Below, piece by piece: positions 11,886-25,433 of a DNA stretch of 64,000 nucleotides. A program made the position numbers and the translations under genes. Position 1 is the first letter of the stretch, and each line of letters begins with the position of its first letter. Under the pieces are notes generated by a model. That model had not been told where the DNA came from and did not search any database. It was given only the letters and a program-made list of their open reading frames with translations. The stretch comes from Chrysomallon squamiferum. Taxonomy: Eukaryota > Mollusca > Gastropoda > Neomphalida > Peltospiridae. The stretch covers positions 27,748,261-27,812,260 of the forward strand of contig CM022673.1 in the NCBI GenBank assembly GCA_012295275.1, written 5' to 3'.

Positions 11886-14112
11886 TTTGAATTTATCGCG
11901 AGAACAGAACTAAATATTATTCTTTCCAGAAAATATTCTTTTTTACGAACGCCAGTGAGATGATTTTGCACCTGGTGTATGTTGGTGTATATCTCAATTC
12001 TCAGTTACAGAGACACTGTCCTTGGGTGCATGTGTATTAAACAGGCCTACACAAGCATGACGACCAGTAAAGCTAAGTAGGCGACAAAATAAAAATAAAA
12101 AGTAAGAAAAAAAAAAAACCTGGAATATGTTCACCTTACTGAAGCATGTCGATAATGGATATATAGATTACAACACTGAAATTAGATCAAGGTGTCGGTA
12201 TTCATTGCGAAAGCTTAAACTTTCCATTTGTCATTGACATTGTTTTTTCTGACATATCTGTGCAGGGTAACATAACATCTTTTCATTTCTTTTAAGAGCT
12301 TTTTGATTGTGAAATAATAATAACGTATAAAATGTTTGTTCCCAGTTTGTTGAGTATCAGTTCACTGCAACCCAAAACAGATGGGTTTCAAGATGTTAAA
12401 TGGTGTTTGTGTCAGTTGTCTCATTACAGTCAGTTTGTTATATAGCAATTTAAAACATTTGACAGTTAGCAGAACACAGAAACGATGGGAAAATAAAATG
12501 ACAGTTAAAATGTTGGAAGTGTATACACATATTTTCGTATATTAACTTTTATTTTTTCCTCTGCAATAATAAAAAGATAATAAATGCACATGACCTTTGA
12601 CTATAATATTTTTTGATGATAGATATTGATATATACGTTGCTTTGACTACTTTTAAATATATACCACTACAGCTGACCTAGGTTGATATAATTATGAAGC
12701 ATCTCCAAATGTTAAAAGCAAATCTATACTAGTAAACTCCAGTTATAGCACAGTATTGTCTTAAATATGTTCTTGGTATAAATCAATGTTTAATTTAATA
12801 TCTTTGATAACTACATACAAAAATTCTCGGTTAGGTAGACAGGAATTCGAGTTTTAGTGTCAAGATCTGAAAACTATTATATCAGCTGCAGCTTTTCTTG
12901 TTAGTATATTGCTGCAATTTTATGTGTTCAACAATAATTGTATATGTGTATCATCATATTTATCACTGTTATACGGTTTATGTTTGGAAGAAAAAATAAA
13001 TAAAACGGTAAGTTTGACAGCAATTTATTAATTTAAGGTGATACAAATGTTAATCATAAATAGGTAAATAAACAAAGAAAGAAAAGACAACACTAAATGT
13101 GTAAAAGAGGTTGTTGCCCTTTTGTCTAAATATGTTATTTAGTAATTATTTTGTTTCATTTTAATTAAATTAGGGATAAATATTTTAGTTTTTTATGTTT
13201 TGCTCGGGCGCATAAAAAGTCTATAGTTTAGTTATTGCAAAATTGTAATTATTCTGAAAGACTAGTTTTGTTTATGTCAATTTTGTAAAGGGGACTCATT
13301 AACATTTGCATATTTATGGATATATGGATAATAATTATTAAATTTTATATGATCTTATATTAATATCCTATTTAATATAGTACTTTATAATTATAAAATT
13401 TAGTAGAACAAAAATTTAAAAAAAAAAAATATATATATATATATACACACATATAAGAAGAAAGGATAAAAAATGGAGTATTTGATTTTCAGAAAAGAAA
13501 TTTAAAAAACATTTTGAGAATTTAAATCAAATAATGCATAATTGTTAGTAATTACTTCATAACAGGATATATGTAGAGAGAAATACTGTCAGTTTTCAGT
13601 TATATGTAGATCCTAATATTATGATTACTATCTCAACAGCAGGGCAATTTAAAACATTAATAATATATTTTCTTAATATTTAACATTAACAATAAACAAA
13701 AAACACAAAGATTATTTTTAATACAGGTGACAATATTGTGAATATCACTGTATTTACTTGAAAAATACATTTATTATTCTTTTTAATTTAACAGAATCAA
13801 ATGAAACATTTAACAACTGATATTACTTATTGAAACTGCAAACAAATAACAGGAATGAATCCATATTGTGATAAAATAAATTTTCTTCAAATATACATAT
13901 GTAAAATATTAATATTACCTAAATTATTTTAAACTATAATTGCTATTTTGAAAATAAGTTGCTGTGGATGATTACAGCAAATATAGAAGTATGTTTGGAT
14001 TTTCATTTAAACACCTTTTAGAAGAAATCTAACTGATGATTTATAGGTATCAATTTTTTTTTTCTCATCTCACATTATTTATGTTTTGATACTTTAGAGA
14101 TCGCTGTTCTTT
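11886..14112. other. Intergenic region between M13 and SYCP3 genes
   Basis: The 11886-12100 part should hold the promoter and 5' untranslated region of the M13 gene. The part near 14113 should hold the SYCP3 3' untranslated region. I saw no exon on either strand and no long repeat; composition is AT-rich with short A and AT runs near 13420-13445. Confidence 0.55.
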
Positions 14113-15719
14113 TTACTGAAATAGCATTGTCTGTAGAGACTTTCGAACATTTGCCATTTCTTGATGTTGCTGAAAATATAAAAATGACTTTCTTCCAATC
14201 TCATCAAAACTAATTTAAAAATTGTATCATACCAAATCATAGATATAAATATATATTCAACAATTATATACATTTTCAAAGATTATTATTTACTGTAATA
14301 ATTATGTTTAATATCAGTTTAACAGTTTAATATAGCCCAATAAATAATTAAGTTAGAAAACTTTTATATCTCTTTCATGATTTTTCAGAGAACTATATTT
14401 ACGCAAAACAGATCATCAGGTACCAAATATTTTATTAAAAAAACAAATAACATACAGTATCCATCAGTATTTTCTTCTGAAGTAGAGCCATTTCTTTTTT
14501 CAGTTCTATTTGTACTGTATTCTGTTGCGATGTGTGACATCTGTCAAGCTCTTCCACACCCTATAATGTTATTTTATAATACATTTATTTAGTTATGTAA
14601 TATATACAATAAATTTAGTTTTTTGTAAAAATGTATTGTAAAGTTATAGATATTATTTGTCCCTACCATTCTATAAATATTTTTTTTTTAACAAGGTGTT
14701 TGATTATTTAATTAGCTTACCTTTGACAGTTCTTCATGAAGCTGGCGGATGGTTTTAAGCCTTTGGCTCTGAACAATTCGTGCTTGTTGAATCAGTTTTT
14801 GCTGTTGTTTAAACAAAGACTGGAAAATGAAATTTTAAAAGTAATTTCACTTTCTTTTACAAACTTATTAACTTTCTAAATGCTTTTGAAATGTTTATCC
14901 AGATTATAAAAAAATTATTTTTCTAAGCAACATGATATTATCGATAATTTACACACACTCAAACACAAACACACATATGCACACATGCATGCACACTCAC
15001 ACATACACACATTCCAAAATGAATTTAAAATCTGTATCAATAAACATTTAATAAATCTTTCTAACAGCGAACTTTTTAACACAGCCAAATTAAAATATAT
15101 TGAAGACACAAATTTTATGTATGGAAAATTCTGAAATTCAGTATATAAGAATATACGTATATGAATCATCATCAAGTAAGTTTTTAAACTGTATTATGAC
15201 ATAAATCATACTGTGAGTTTTTCCTCTTGTTCTTTTGTTTTCTCAATATCTGTTTCCCACTGTGTGAATATAGTGCAAACTTGTTTTGAATATTCTTCAT
15301 GCAGTTTGCGCCTAAATAATGTAAGAATACAGTTGGGCTAAAGATTTTATTAACATATGAAATTCTTGATTTCATTTGAATTACTGAATTATATATTATC
15401 AATGAGGAAAATGACAATCCTTTTGTATTTAAAATATAATAATAATAATGTCAGTGTTAACTTATTTATTTTCATTTCCATTTATTCTATAATTAAAGGA
15501 ATATGAATACTGAAATATATAAAATATCAGCATCATAATATTCAAGTTTATTTTTTAAATTAATACAAAAGAATATTTTTGAGCAACATATACCTTTCAT
15601 TTTGCTGTTCTCTCCAAATATCTTCCACTTTCTTATTACTATTTTTCAAAGTGTTTTGAGTAATTTGTTCCAATCTTTTCCTTTTTGAAACAAGTGTCTT
15701 GGAGATATCAGCTAAAATA

Positions 15720-15782
<63 letters not shown>

Positions 15783-15913
15783 CACATAATAATTTTATTA
15801 ATTAATTAATATAATATATTATTGATAATTTGTAGGATGACAAATCATCAGATAATCAAATTATAAAAGAAACCACTGTATTTGAAGTATAAAGCCTTGA
15901 AAATGAATATATT

Positions 15914-15975
<62 letters not shown>

Positions 15976-17224
15976 AGGGAATATCTGTTATTAGAAAATA
16001 TGTATAATTCCTGAAAATTTCAGAAAATATATATAATCACTGGGCTGAAAGTAATATGTCCAGAATTGGTGACCCACAGAGCCAAGAGTTCATAGAAAGA
16101 GCAAAGTATGACATTTAAGGCATATTTTTTGTTGTTTAGGATAAAAGAATACATCTGAATGAACCGTTGAATTGTGTGTTTGTGTGTGTGTTATTCTAGC
16201 TGTCATTTAGAGATTGTTGGTTATAATAAACAGATCAAACTTCATATAGTTTTACCTCCAAAACATTCAAGCATTTTCTGCATTTCACTCCTAAAAAGAA
16301 AAGAAAGTAACTTTAAAACTGAAAATATTGATTAATGTTTATTAAATATTTATTAAAAAAAATAAAATAAATTTAATTAAATTTAAAATTAATATTTGTG
16401 ATTAACATTTTTAAATACTATAAATATTTTTCTTTATTCTTCATTTTAATTTAAATATTGAAAAAAAAAAAAAAAAAAATTGATATTAATTTTAATGTGA
16501 AAATTATTTTATATCTTATCCAAAATTTAATATCTTACCCAAAATCTTCTTCTGATTCAGCTGAACGCTTCTTTCCATTTCGTGAAATAATTGGTGTTTC
16601 ATCATCTTATACATTAGAAAAATATATTGTGGTAGTTAATTCAAATATATTTAAATGCTCTGTTGATAATTTTCTTATCGTATTTTTTCTTTGGTTATTA
16701 TTATAAATAATATAAAAATAGTTTATTATTTACGAGACGCACAGATAATTTGTGAGAAAATGAGAGAAAGAGAGATAGTCATGAAAATAAAATTTTAAAA
16801 AGTAATTTACAAGTCTGCAAGTCCAATAATTTTTTTTAAGTAAGTCAAATGAACAAACAAGAAATATTGATGTTTTAGTTAACAAAATAGAAAGTATCGA
16901 ACAACTTTATTTTTTACGGTTCTCATATTAAATTAATTTAGTTGTTTTTTTGTTTATTTTGTTTGTTGTTTTTCTTTTTTCTTTATTTATTATTTGCTTG
17001 TTGTTGTTTGTTTGTTTCTTTGTATCATGTATGTTGTTGTTGTATCGCACTATTAAATCAATAATAGCATATTTGTGTATTATTGTTAATGTTTATTGTC
17101 TGTGCCTACCTCGAAAAGGACTGCTGTTGAGACTTCGCGGTGAATCTGAAAGTTTTTCATCGAAACCTTTCCTTTGAATTACTACTGCATTTTCTGCATC
17201 TGCATTTTTCTTAGCTTTTGGCAT
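14113..17224 (-). CDS. SYCP3: Synaptonemal complex protein 3
   Basis: Eight exons on the minus strand give 231 residues: 17224-17110, 16605-16539, 16290-16256, 15711-15594, 15311-15212, 14819-14721, 14560-14456, 14169-14113 (TAA 14113-14115). Phases agree throughout. The Cor1/Xlr/SYCP3 core is plain: [15 protein letters not shown], then a heptad-rich helix with [51 protein letters not shown], and the family's C-terminal [10 protein letters not shown] followed by one Gln. Vertebrate SYCP3 is about 236 residues, so the gene looks full length. The N-terminus is divergent and basic ([18 protein letters not shown]), which fits nuclear import. SYCP3 forms fibres along meiotic chromosome axes, so germline expression is expected. 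Exon 3 is only 35 bases. The acceptor of exon 2 ends TATAAG, without a clear pyrimidine tract. The start of TXNDC9 lies 750 bases upstream on the other strand. Confidence 0.95.
15726..15783. repeat. (AT)n microsatellite
   Basis: AT run with ATAC interruptions in the SYCP3 intron just upstream of the exon starting at 15711. Confidence 0.9.
15918..15972. repeat. (GT)n microsatellite
   Basis: Perfect GT run in the same SYCP3 intron. Confidence 0.95.
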
Positions 17225-17525
17225 ATTTTAGCTTTTTATATGAGAATTAGTTTCAGTTCACTGAAATTACGTGCTTTGTGACTCAATGCATACGACAGTC
17301 AATAGCAGACGACAAGCAGTCGTACATTACTTTCGGAAGTCTTCGATAATTGTCGTAATTTTTATTCCTTCAAAATGAACGTTGTTCAATGTAGCTTTTT
17401 TCAGCAATTATTACACAGAATAAGGCATTTTATAATCAGTTTGTTAATAAAGCAACTTGTTTATACTATTATTTCTTTTGATTTTTTAATTATATTATCA
17501 TTATTTATTTTTATATATATATATC

Positions 17526-17564
<39 letters not shown>

Positions 17565-17974
17565 ATTTGTTTTAACCCTATTTTGATTATTATATTTTTT
17601 GACAGGGGCACATAATTATTAATTATGTAAGACGAGCAACGGAATAATAATATGGTAATTACCTACGAAAACCGCATGCAATTTCCAGTTAAACATAATA
17701 ACTGATAGGCCTATATGCCGTATAAGGATTAATGTTTTTAAAAAAAAATGTTATAATTTTTAAACAATCAATGAAATGTCATAGAACCTTTAAAAACATG
17801 ATTTGTTTCTTTATATAATTTTAATAAAATAAATTTTATGAATGTAAAAATTGGGCCGATTTCATAAAATTTAACCTAAAATTCTTTGCACAATAAGCTT
17901 TTCATTGAAGTTCGGTAACATCCAAAGAGTTCTCTCCCTTCAATAGATATCCCACAAGTACTGTTTGTTTGAAA
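17225..17974. promoter_or_regulatory. Shared upstream region of SYCP3 and TXNDC9
   Basis: The ATG codons of SYCP3 (minus) and TXNDC9 (plus) are 750 bases apart and face away from each other, so both promoters and 5' untranslated regions must lie here unless an untranslated first exon lies further off. An (ATT)n tract at 17527-17562 splits the region. No TATA box or initiator can be assigned with confidence. Confidence 0.5.
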
Positions 17975-20900
17975 ATGGCAGCTACGACAACAGAAAAAGC
18001 AATAACAATAGTAGAGGACGAATCACTGGCCGAAGAGGTAAATGTTATAATCGTCTGACTTACATTTTTTGTACAATAATAAGTTTTGTTTTTGTAAAGT
18101 TTATTTCGCTTTTATTACTTTTGGATCCAGTCTAAGTCTTGCAAGAAATTATAGTTTATAATACTGATTGTCGTGTTTTCGATGTTGAAAAGTTCTTTAT
18201 ATGAAATTATACTTAATACATAATAATATAAACAGTAATTTAGTTATTTAAACTGATTTTCGTTAAATATCTTTCTGAAATTCATTGAGAAAAAATTCTA
18301 AGTCTGTAAAAACACAATCGTCTTGTAACAGAATAAAAGTATTATTTTCTTAAAGACACCCGTTTCTTAAAGTTAAACATTAAATACGTATGTGACAAAA
18401 TTTTCAGAAAGAGCAAACAAGAAAGCTTAAAACGACACCATGATATCTTTATCCTTTAATGTCACTGATATGAAAAAAGTTACGAATTGTTATCTGAATA
18501 TAATTTGCCAGTATTTTTTCATCAGAATCTATGGAGAAACTGTAATTGATTTTGTTCATTTGTCAGCATAAACACTTAATATCTCATATAGATTGAAACC
18601 ATTATACATGTATTGTATATAAAAATGAAGTTTTAAATATGCCAAAAACTATACAGTACTTTTTCGAATGTTTCTAACATTCCTAATTTCCTCAGTTTAA
18701 ATGAATTAATTAACTGCTCTAATTAGCTCAAATGTATCTTATGCCTTAATTATGTAACTTTAAAAAAAAGAAATTAAACCAGTATACAAAAAGATCCTTT
18801 ATGAATATTATGACAAATAATTAATAAATCAAACAAAATAAACAAGACTAATTGTTTAGACAGTTGGTAGTAACAAAAATCACTATGGCTGCATCATTTG
18901 CAGAGAACACCCCACATTGTGGTATCAGTAATTAAATATCTGCTAAAGTCCCAAATAAGCTTAACTTGGTTATAAAACGATTGTTTTGAAAAGGTGTATT
19001 TGTCTGTTAAATCTCTGTAGTTCATCAAAGATTACATGTCAAGAAATGAAAATGGTGATGAAACTGAGTATATATACACTACTTTATGATGTATTTTGTT
19101 TTGAAAATATGTAAGAATAATGACAAAACAGAAATAAAATTGAGCAAACCCCCTTCAAGGAGAGCAAAAACATATTACAATATGTCACATATGTACAATA
19201 AACATTATATAAATTAAACTCTAATAACATTTCTTCATCATTTGAGCATAATCTATTTTTAGCCTAAAACAATCTAACTAGGAACTGAAGGGTAAGATGT
19301 CTTAAAATAGAATTATTGTGATTGTAACAGTTAAGGTATCATTTATTCAGCTTCTGATACACAGAACTGTATGTAACACAACATATCCTAGCCATTGATA
19401 AACAAGTTATGTGGTACTGACTGCACTGAAAAATTAGCCAAAAGCAACTCTCAGAGGAATTGATCTTGTGACCAGTCATGCTTTAAGCTGAACAAATTAA
19501 TACTTCTAGTTATGATTTGTAACTTTTTCTGTATAAAAGCAGATAAAAGACTATGTTTTAATTAATGTGAATGTTTGATGCTCAGAAACTATGGGAAGAA
19601 CTTGAAAAGGAAGAAATACCAGCAAACATCCGAGAAGCAAGACTTGAGCTGCTGCACAAACAAGCAAGAAACTTTGGACTTCTAAAAGACAAACAGCATG
19701 GTGCATACACGTAAGTTGATATCTTAGGTGTTTGTGTAGATAGATAGACAGACAGATAGCTAAGATATATATACCAAGTAAAAGAATGTTTTTTTTCTAA
19801 AGAAAACAGATACATATTATCTGCTTATATATATATATTTCTAATGCTTATGTTTATGTATTTTTACATTATTTGTTAGATATATTTATCTTATTTGCTC
19901 TAATTCTAGTATTCTAATACCATAAAAACTATTTAATTATTGTAGAACATTTATTTTAAAAACTTCATTTTATTTTGTTTAGGGAACTGCCAGATGAAAA
20001 AACATTTCTTGATCTGACCACAAACACAGAAAAATGTATCGTTCACTTTTATCATCCTGATTTCAGACGATGTGCAATTGTTGATACTCATTTAGAAGTA
20101 AGCATCTTGGAAGCCATGAAAATAATCATGTTTTTCAGGTTTTAATTCAAATGAGATTTGTATCATTGAAGTTGATTTTTTGCCTTTTAATAAAAATTCA
20201 AATAAAAGTGAAAAGGTAACATTTTTTTTTTTTGGTGGGGGGAGATTTGAAATTTAGGTTTGGACTGCAAAAGTGATAAATTTAATTTGTGAATGTTAGG
20301 AACATCACTAACAAGAATACACTGTTAATTTGTAATATGCATTAATATTAATGCCACAGAATGCCAGTATATATATATATATATACACACAAGCAAAATA
20401 TGTTTCACTTCACACTGTAGTTTCATAAATGCAATGTCTTGTTTCATCCATTTTTTTCAATTTCAGAAACTGTCAAAACAATATTTTGAGACCAAGTTTG
20501 CAAAGCTGAATGTTGAAACTGCTAAATTTTTAGTCACAAAACTAAAAGTTCAAGTATTACCAGCAATATTTTGTTTCAAGAAGGGGATAGTTGTTGACAA
20601 GTATGTCTTTGCTTTGATTTGTGTTGGGCAAATATTTTTTTCTAAATATTTTTAGCTGAAAAAATTGTTTAAGCAAAATGTATGAACAGCTTAGAAAATC
20701 AGATAATTTTATGTTGCTTTTGCACAGGAATTGTGTTTTTAAGGCAGTATCTTGAAATTTAAAAAATTATACCCGTTTAAATTCTTCTATACTGAACTGA
20801 TAAAAACATGATTCAAACTGCCAGAGATAGTGCTGTAAATTAGTGTTCTGTGACTGCTAAATGGAAAGTCAAAATCATTATCATTAACCATTATAGCAGT

Positions 20901-21657
20901 CACATCAGTTACTGAATAAAATAAATATTTAACATATAAATTTTATTTTGTGTGTGTGTGTGCCTCTTAAAAATAAATAGCTGAATACAGAATTTTAAAT
21001 AGTTTCTGATTGATGTATACAGACTATCAAAATATTTTACTGTATTTATAAATTCTTGACAAGTCTGACTTATTATGAACTTTTTAAATATATATATATA
21101 TATATATTTAATTATAAAATATAAAATGAAATTTATGTTACACACTTACTGTTTTTACAGTGTGATAATTATGTGGGGTTTTTTATTAATATTTTGCAGA
21201 GTCGTTGGGTTTGATGATCTAGGCAACACAGACAGTTTCAGAACAGAAGTGTTGGAGAAAAGACTTGGAAAATCAGGTCTGTTGATTTATTAATTGAAAA
21301 TAAAGTTCATTTAGTGATTCCAAACCTATTTCAATATTAATAGTTATTTGATGTATTTTATAAGTCAGAACAGCATAAATACCCAATCTTTCCACATGCA
21401 GGAATTGAAAATACTACAGCTTTTGATGATTCTTATAAGATTTTATTGTTTGCAAGTGTTAAAATTTAATTCAATAAATATGAGTTCTTTATATTATTTT
21501 TTTCTCTCATCAAGGTGGATTTTTTTCTTTTTCTCTCCCTTTCTCAGGCGTTATCGATTATGTGCCAGATGATGATGACCAATCAAGGAAAACAATATTT
21601 GGAGCAAGGACAGTGAAAAAGGGCAACAATGACAGCAGTGATGATGATGATGACTAA
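17975..21657 (+). CDS. TXNDC9: Thioredoxin domain-containing protein 9 (phosducin-like)
   Basis: Six exons, 17975-18037, 19586-19710, 19983-20097, 20467-20600, 21200-21276, 21548-21657, encode 207 residues ending at TAA 21655-21657. After a short N-terminus comes a helical segment LWEELEKEEIPANIREARLE, then the thioredoxin-like fold with IVHFYHPDFRRCAIVDTHLE, KFAKLNVETAKFLVTKL and VVGFDDLGNTDSFRTEVLEK. As in the family, the CxxC redox pair is absent (FRRC in its place), so it acts as a binding protein and not an oxidoreductase. The C-terminus has YVPDDDDQ and ends in an acidic run of five Asp. Family members bind the cytosolic chaperonin CCT and modulate actin and tubulin folding. The human protein is 226 residues; the difference lies mainly at the N-terminus. 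The start ATG has a good context and precedes a clean phase-0 donor. Confidence 0.97.
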
Positions 21658-22238
21658 ATGTCTGTTTCAGCACCTTTCACTTGTAATATTTATATAAAAA
21701 GCACATAAATCATTCATGTTTATTGTTCAGTTATTTATTTTTTTGTTTTTATATTTTCATTTTTCCATTATTAACAGGTTTTAAAAAACAGAAGTGAATA
21801 ACCGTGTTGGATATAACTGTAGATGCAGTGTGCTGAACACAACTAAATAACATATATACAATGGGTTTTGTAATCAGTCAATATAAACAATTTCTTAATA
21901 TGTTTTCAAATACAATGTTTGTTTCTGAATTTTTATTGTTACCATTTTCAGGTGTGTACAATATATTTATTCATTTAAAATAATTTTACCTTTTCTGAAA
22001 ATTAACGACTTTATCTGGAGAAAGTTGCAAGTCGTGACACCTGAAAAAGTATGTGATTTTCATTTTGGTGAGGGAAGATCGTATTTTAATTTCATTCAAG
22101 TTCACCATCAAAAAAAATCCTTCACTGGAAACTGCCATAGAATATTCAATATTAAACATATTTATAATATTCATCAAAATTTTCATTGTCAGTTGCAATG
22201 TAATGCAATTTTATTCAGATTCAAATGTACAAAGACTG
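21658..22238. other. Convergent 3' region of TXNDC9 and the unknown minus-strand gene
   Basis: AT-rich sequence of about 580 bases between two stop codons on opposite strands. It should contain both 3' untranslated regions. No other coding signal; the overlapping plus-strand frames from about 22025 onward are antisense shadows of the minus-strand exon. Confidence 0.55.
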
Positions 22239-23355
22239 TTATAGTAAGGTACACTTCTGTTTACGTGTAATAGATTTTTGTACAATGCCAAACTCATTTA
22301 TTCGCTTTATTAAATCTTTAGGAGATAAAATATATCCTAGTTCATTTCTTGACCATCCAAGTCCCATCATAATGGCTTCCAGAACTGTAAAACTTGGAGT
22401 TATTTCCCCCTGATTTCTCCATTGTTCCTGCTTCTGCCATGAAATCCACCAATTTGTCACCGCATCCTCGTCCAACAGTTTCAAGATATATGTATTATCT
22501 GGATGCCTTCCTTCAAGATTTACATCATCTGTGTATGACCCACAGTGAATATAATTCTTTCCTTCATCCGTTTTGAAAAAGCTTGGTCTCCAACTAACGT
22601 ACGTGCCATTAGACAAAGAGCAACGATGTGTGGCCTTTGTATTCTTCACACTTAGATTGGGGTAACCATAGGTAAACGTTAGCAGTCATATTTCATCCCC
22701 GAATCTGAAAAAAAAAATATTTTCGGATTTAAATAAGATGATTTTTATTTGGATAATCTATCGTTTAAAAATTGCATGTCTGTACTGATATACTTAATAA
22801 GAATAACCTAAGAATTGCCAGTAATACATGATTCGTAATTTGATGACGATAATATGGTTATAAATTTGTCTAAAATAAGGTTATGCACTAAATATAAGTG
22901 AAATAAATACTCTTTACTTCAAATTAATCGAGAATGAAAAAAGAAATATTTCTTGAGGCAATGCTTTTGGTACGCCTTTTTAAATTTAGTTGTCATTTGC
23001 CTCATTCATTGTTAGAGATAATAACTGCTTTACTAACGTAAACCTTTTGAAACTAGTCGAAAGCGTACAAAAGGAACATTAAATTTTATCAGGCCAAAAC
23101 CTTAGAAACGCATCTTCAAGTTTAGGTTTTGTTTGCCTTTATTCTTTGTTCATGGACGTAACTGTAGGATAATATTTCCTCCAGAAGAGGAATTCTTTGT
23201 AACTTAAAACTTTATCCTCGACACTAAAACTGAATAAAGATATCTTTGAAACTATTCCTGTATTCTTCATTACAGGAGGAATAATGTATTAAAATGTTAT
23301 AAATAACTAACTGCAGTTTGTTGATACTTGTTATTAATCTGTGATGTCCATCGAT

Positions 23356-23412
<57 letters not shown>

Positions 23413-24245
23413 GATTTTAAATATATAATGTAATCGATAGATTTACTTCCCGGAATTTGCCTTTGTGTGTCTTTACACTCAGAGAACCCGTACACGAAAC
23501 AAAGCAAATGTTATTTTATTCTAATAATAAACAAATTAATGACCGAATAACTTCTTAACGACCCCTCAGCACAAAATTACGTTGTTCGCATGAAATGGAG
23601 AGGTACAAATAAAAATAAAATAAAAATACAGATATCTGCAACCACGAAATAATGGAAGACTATTAGAACATTGTATAAATAACAAAACTATTACATAAAA
23701 CACTATTATTTTAAAACATTATAATAGTCATTTTTGTTTTTTGGTGTTTTTTTTTTTTACTTGAATTTAATGGACGCCTAACCTACCTTACTTTCCTACT
23801 TTGATCCTTTTAGCAAGTTAATTTTTACTTAATGTCTTTTTTTGTGTGCATCTATATGCACTTATAAATCAACCCAAAAAGGTTACACAAATAAAAGAAA
23901 GGGAAAGAAAGAAAGAAAATGGTACACAAAAGAACACTATGTTCTTTATTGCCAGCAGACAGTATATATCATATCTCAAAGAGAACCGCGGTGATAAATG
24001 TATCCAAACACTTCAGTCTTGTCGACCGTGATACATTACATTTTAGCATTTAAAAAGCATTTGCGAACAATATATTTATTATAATACATGGGAACTGCGT
24101 TTCGCTTTGGCAGGCGATAATTTGAATGGGAAAAGGGAAAAATGTTGTTTTTGAATATAATATTCAGTTTACTCATTCATACGCGCGTACGAGCTTGCAC
24201 ACACACACACACAGTACACGCACGAATACATACATACATATATGC

Positions 24246-24314
<69 letters not shown>

Positions 24315-25151
24315 GGGTGGGAGCAAACATGAAAATACGTGCACTATGCACATACACCCGTAATTCATATAATTATATGCATATGATCCGTATGTACTCT
24401 TGCATGCTCTCTTTTATTACCACATCTCCGAAAAAATTTCGTCAGCTAAACCAGCCTTACACATAATAAAGGACGCACAGACAAATAATTGTGCTACATG
24501 TTTAGTAGGTAATTCGATGTATATTTATTTATTATTCTGTGATAAAAAGAAAACTCACGGTCCGCTGGGTCGTTATAAAATGTTAAATGAAATATATATA
24601 TAAATTCGTTCAGTATGCTTTTTAAAACGCTTTACCTAAGTGCACTTATTGTCCCCAGCTCGTGATGAAGCACAGTTTTAGGCAGTAAGCCAAATCGCTG
24701 AACTATTTACCTTTTAAAATAAACAGCTGAATATAGGCTGAATGTAATTTTATTTCACTTCTATTTTTTCAAAATCAGTGTGTAATATATTTTTCTTCTT
24801 TTGTTTCTTTGGGGTTTTTTACGGTATGTCACGAAATTATAACACGTCTGATTTAGTGTACGTTTTTTTTAATTTACAAATTAATCGATATTATTAACAG
24901 AAATAAATCCTAATTTAGTGAAATGATATTTTACTTATACCGTAAATAAATAAATAAATAACTATGATGATGAGGATACCAATAACTATAACAATAAATA
25001 GAAGAAGAAATTTCTACCAATTATTATTTTTCTTTTCAACATGGATATGCCTGGTCGATAAATGTTCTAACCTATATCCACCACAAACGTCCTTTCCAAT
25101 AATCCTTTCATATTCAACCGGTTTGTTGTGAAATAAATTGGTAGAAAGCAT
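22239..25151 (-). CDS. Unrecognised 163-residue protein with CaaL C-terminus (two-exon model)
   Basis: The main exon, 22650-22239, is an uninterrupted frame of 412 bases with coding-like composition. Its plausible 5' exon is 25151-25072, which starts MLSTNLFHNKPVEYERIIGK and ends with a GT donor in the phase the second exon needs. The proposed acceptor ends CTAAG and has a strong branch-point-like TGCTAAC 20-30 bases upstream; upstream of it the frame meets a TGA. The product is soluble, with no signal peptide or membrane segment. It has a Trp/aromatic-rich middle (NWWISWQKQEQW) and MMGLGWSRNELGYILSPKDL. It ends KQKCTLL: a cysteine four residues from the end with final Leu, behind basic residues, which fits a geranylgeranylation signal. 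I do not recognise the family. The first exon and the junction are inferred; an intermediate exon could exist, and a pseudogene cannot be excluded. Confidence 0.5.
23358..23408. repeat. (AAT)n microsatellite
   Basis: About 17 perfect AAT units inside the proposed intron of the unknown minus-strand gene. Confidence 0.95.
24196..24310. repeat. (AC)n-(ATAC)n-(AT)n compound microsatellite
   Basis: CA run, then CATA units, then a TA run of about 26 units. All open frames crossing it on both strands are repeat artefacts. Confidence 0.95.
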
Positions 25152-25433
25152 GGATCGACGATGAAAATAACTTAGTGATCTATATGCTTATAATTATAAT
25201 TATTTTATTTAATATAGAATATAATTTTACATAATTATTTCTTAATTTAATTTATTTTAATTTTTATTTATTTATTTATTATTGTTATTATTATTATTCT
25301 TTTTTTTTTTTCTTTTTTTTTTTGAGAGTTTAATGTCATTTTCTAAAGGAACTAAACTGATATACTTATTTGTAACAGTTCGTATTGTCTGTTGGTTTGT
25401 TTGTTTTGTTTGTTTTATTTTCTCTGTGTCTGT

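Noticed and set aside
11351-11913. Plus-strand frames opposite M13 exon 1
   Set aside because: Antisense shadows; the minus strand has the M13 membrane anchor and N-terminal domain with clear family motifs.
22025-22576. Plus-strand frames opposite the unknown minus-strand exon
   Set aside because: Overlapping short frames with no splice support; the minus frame is longer, single and coding-like.
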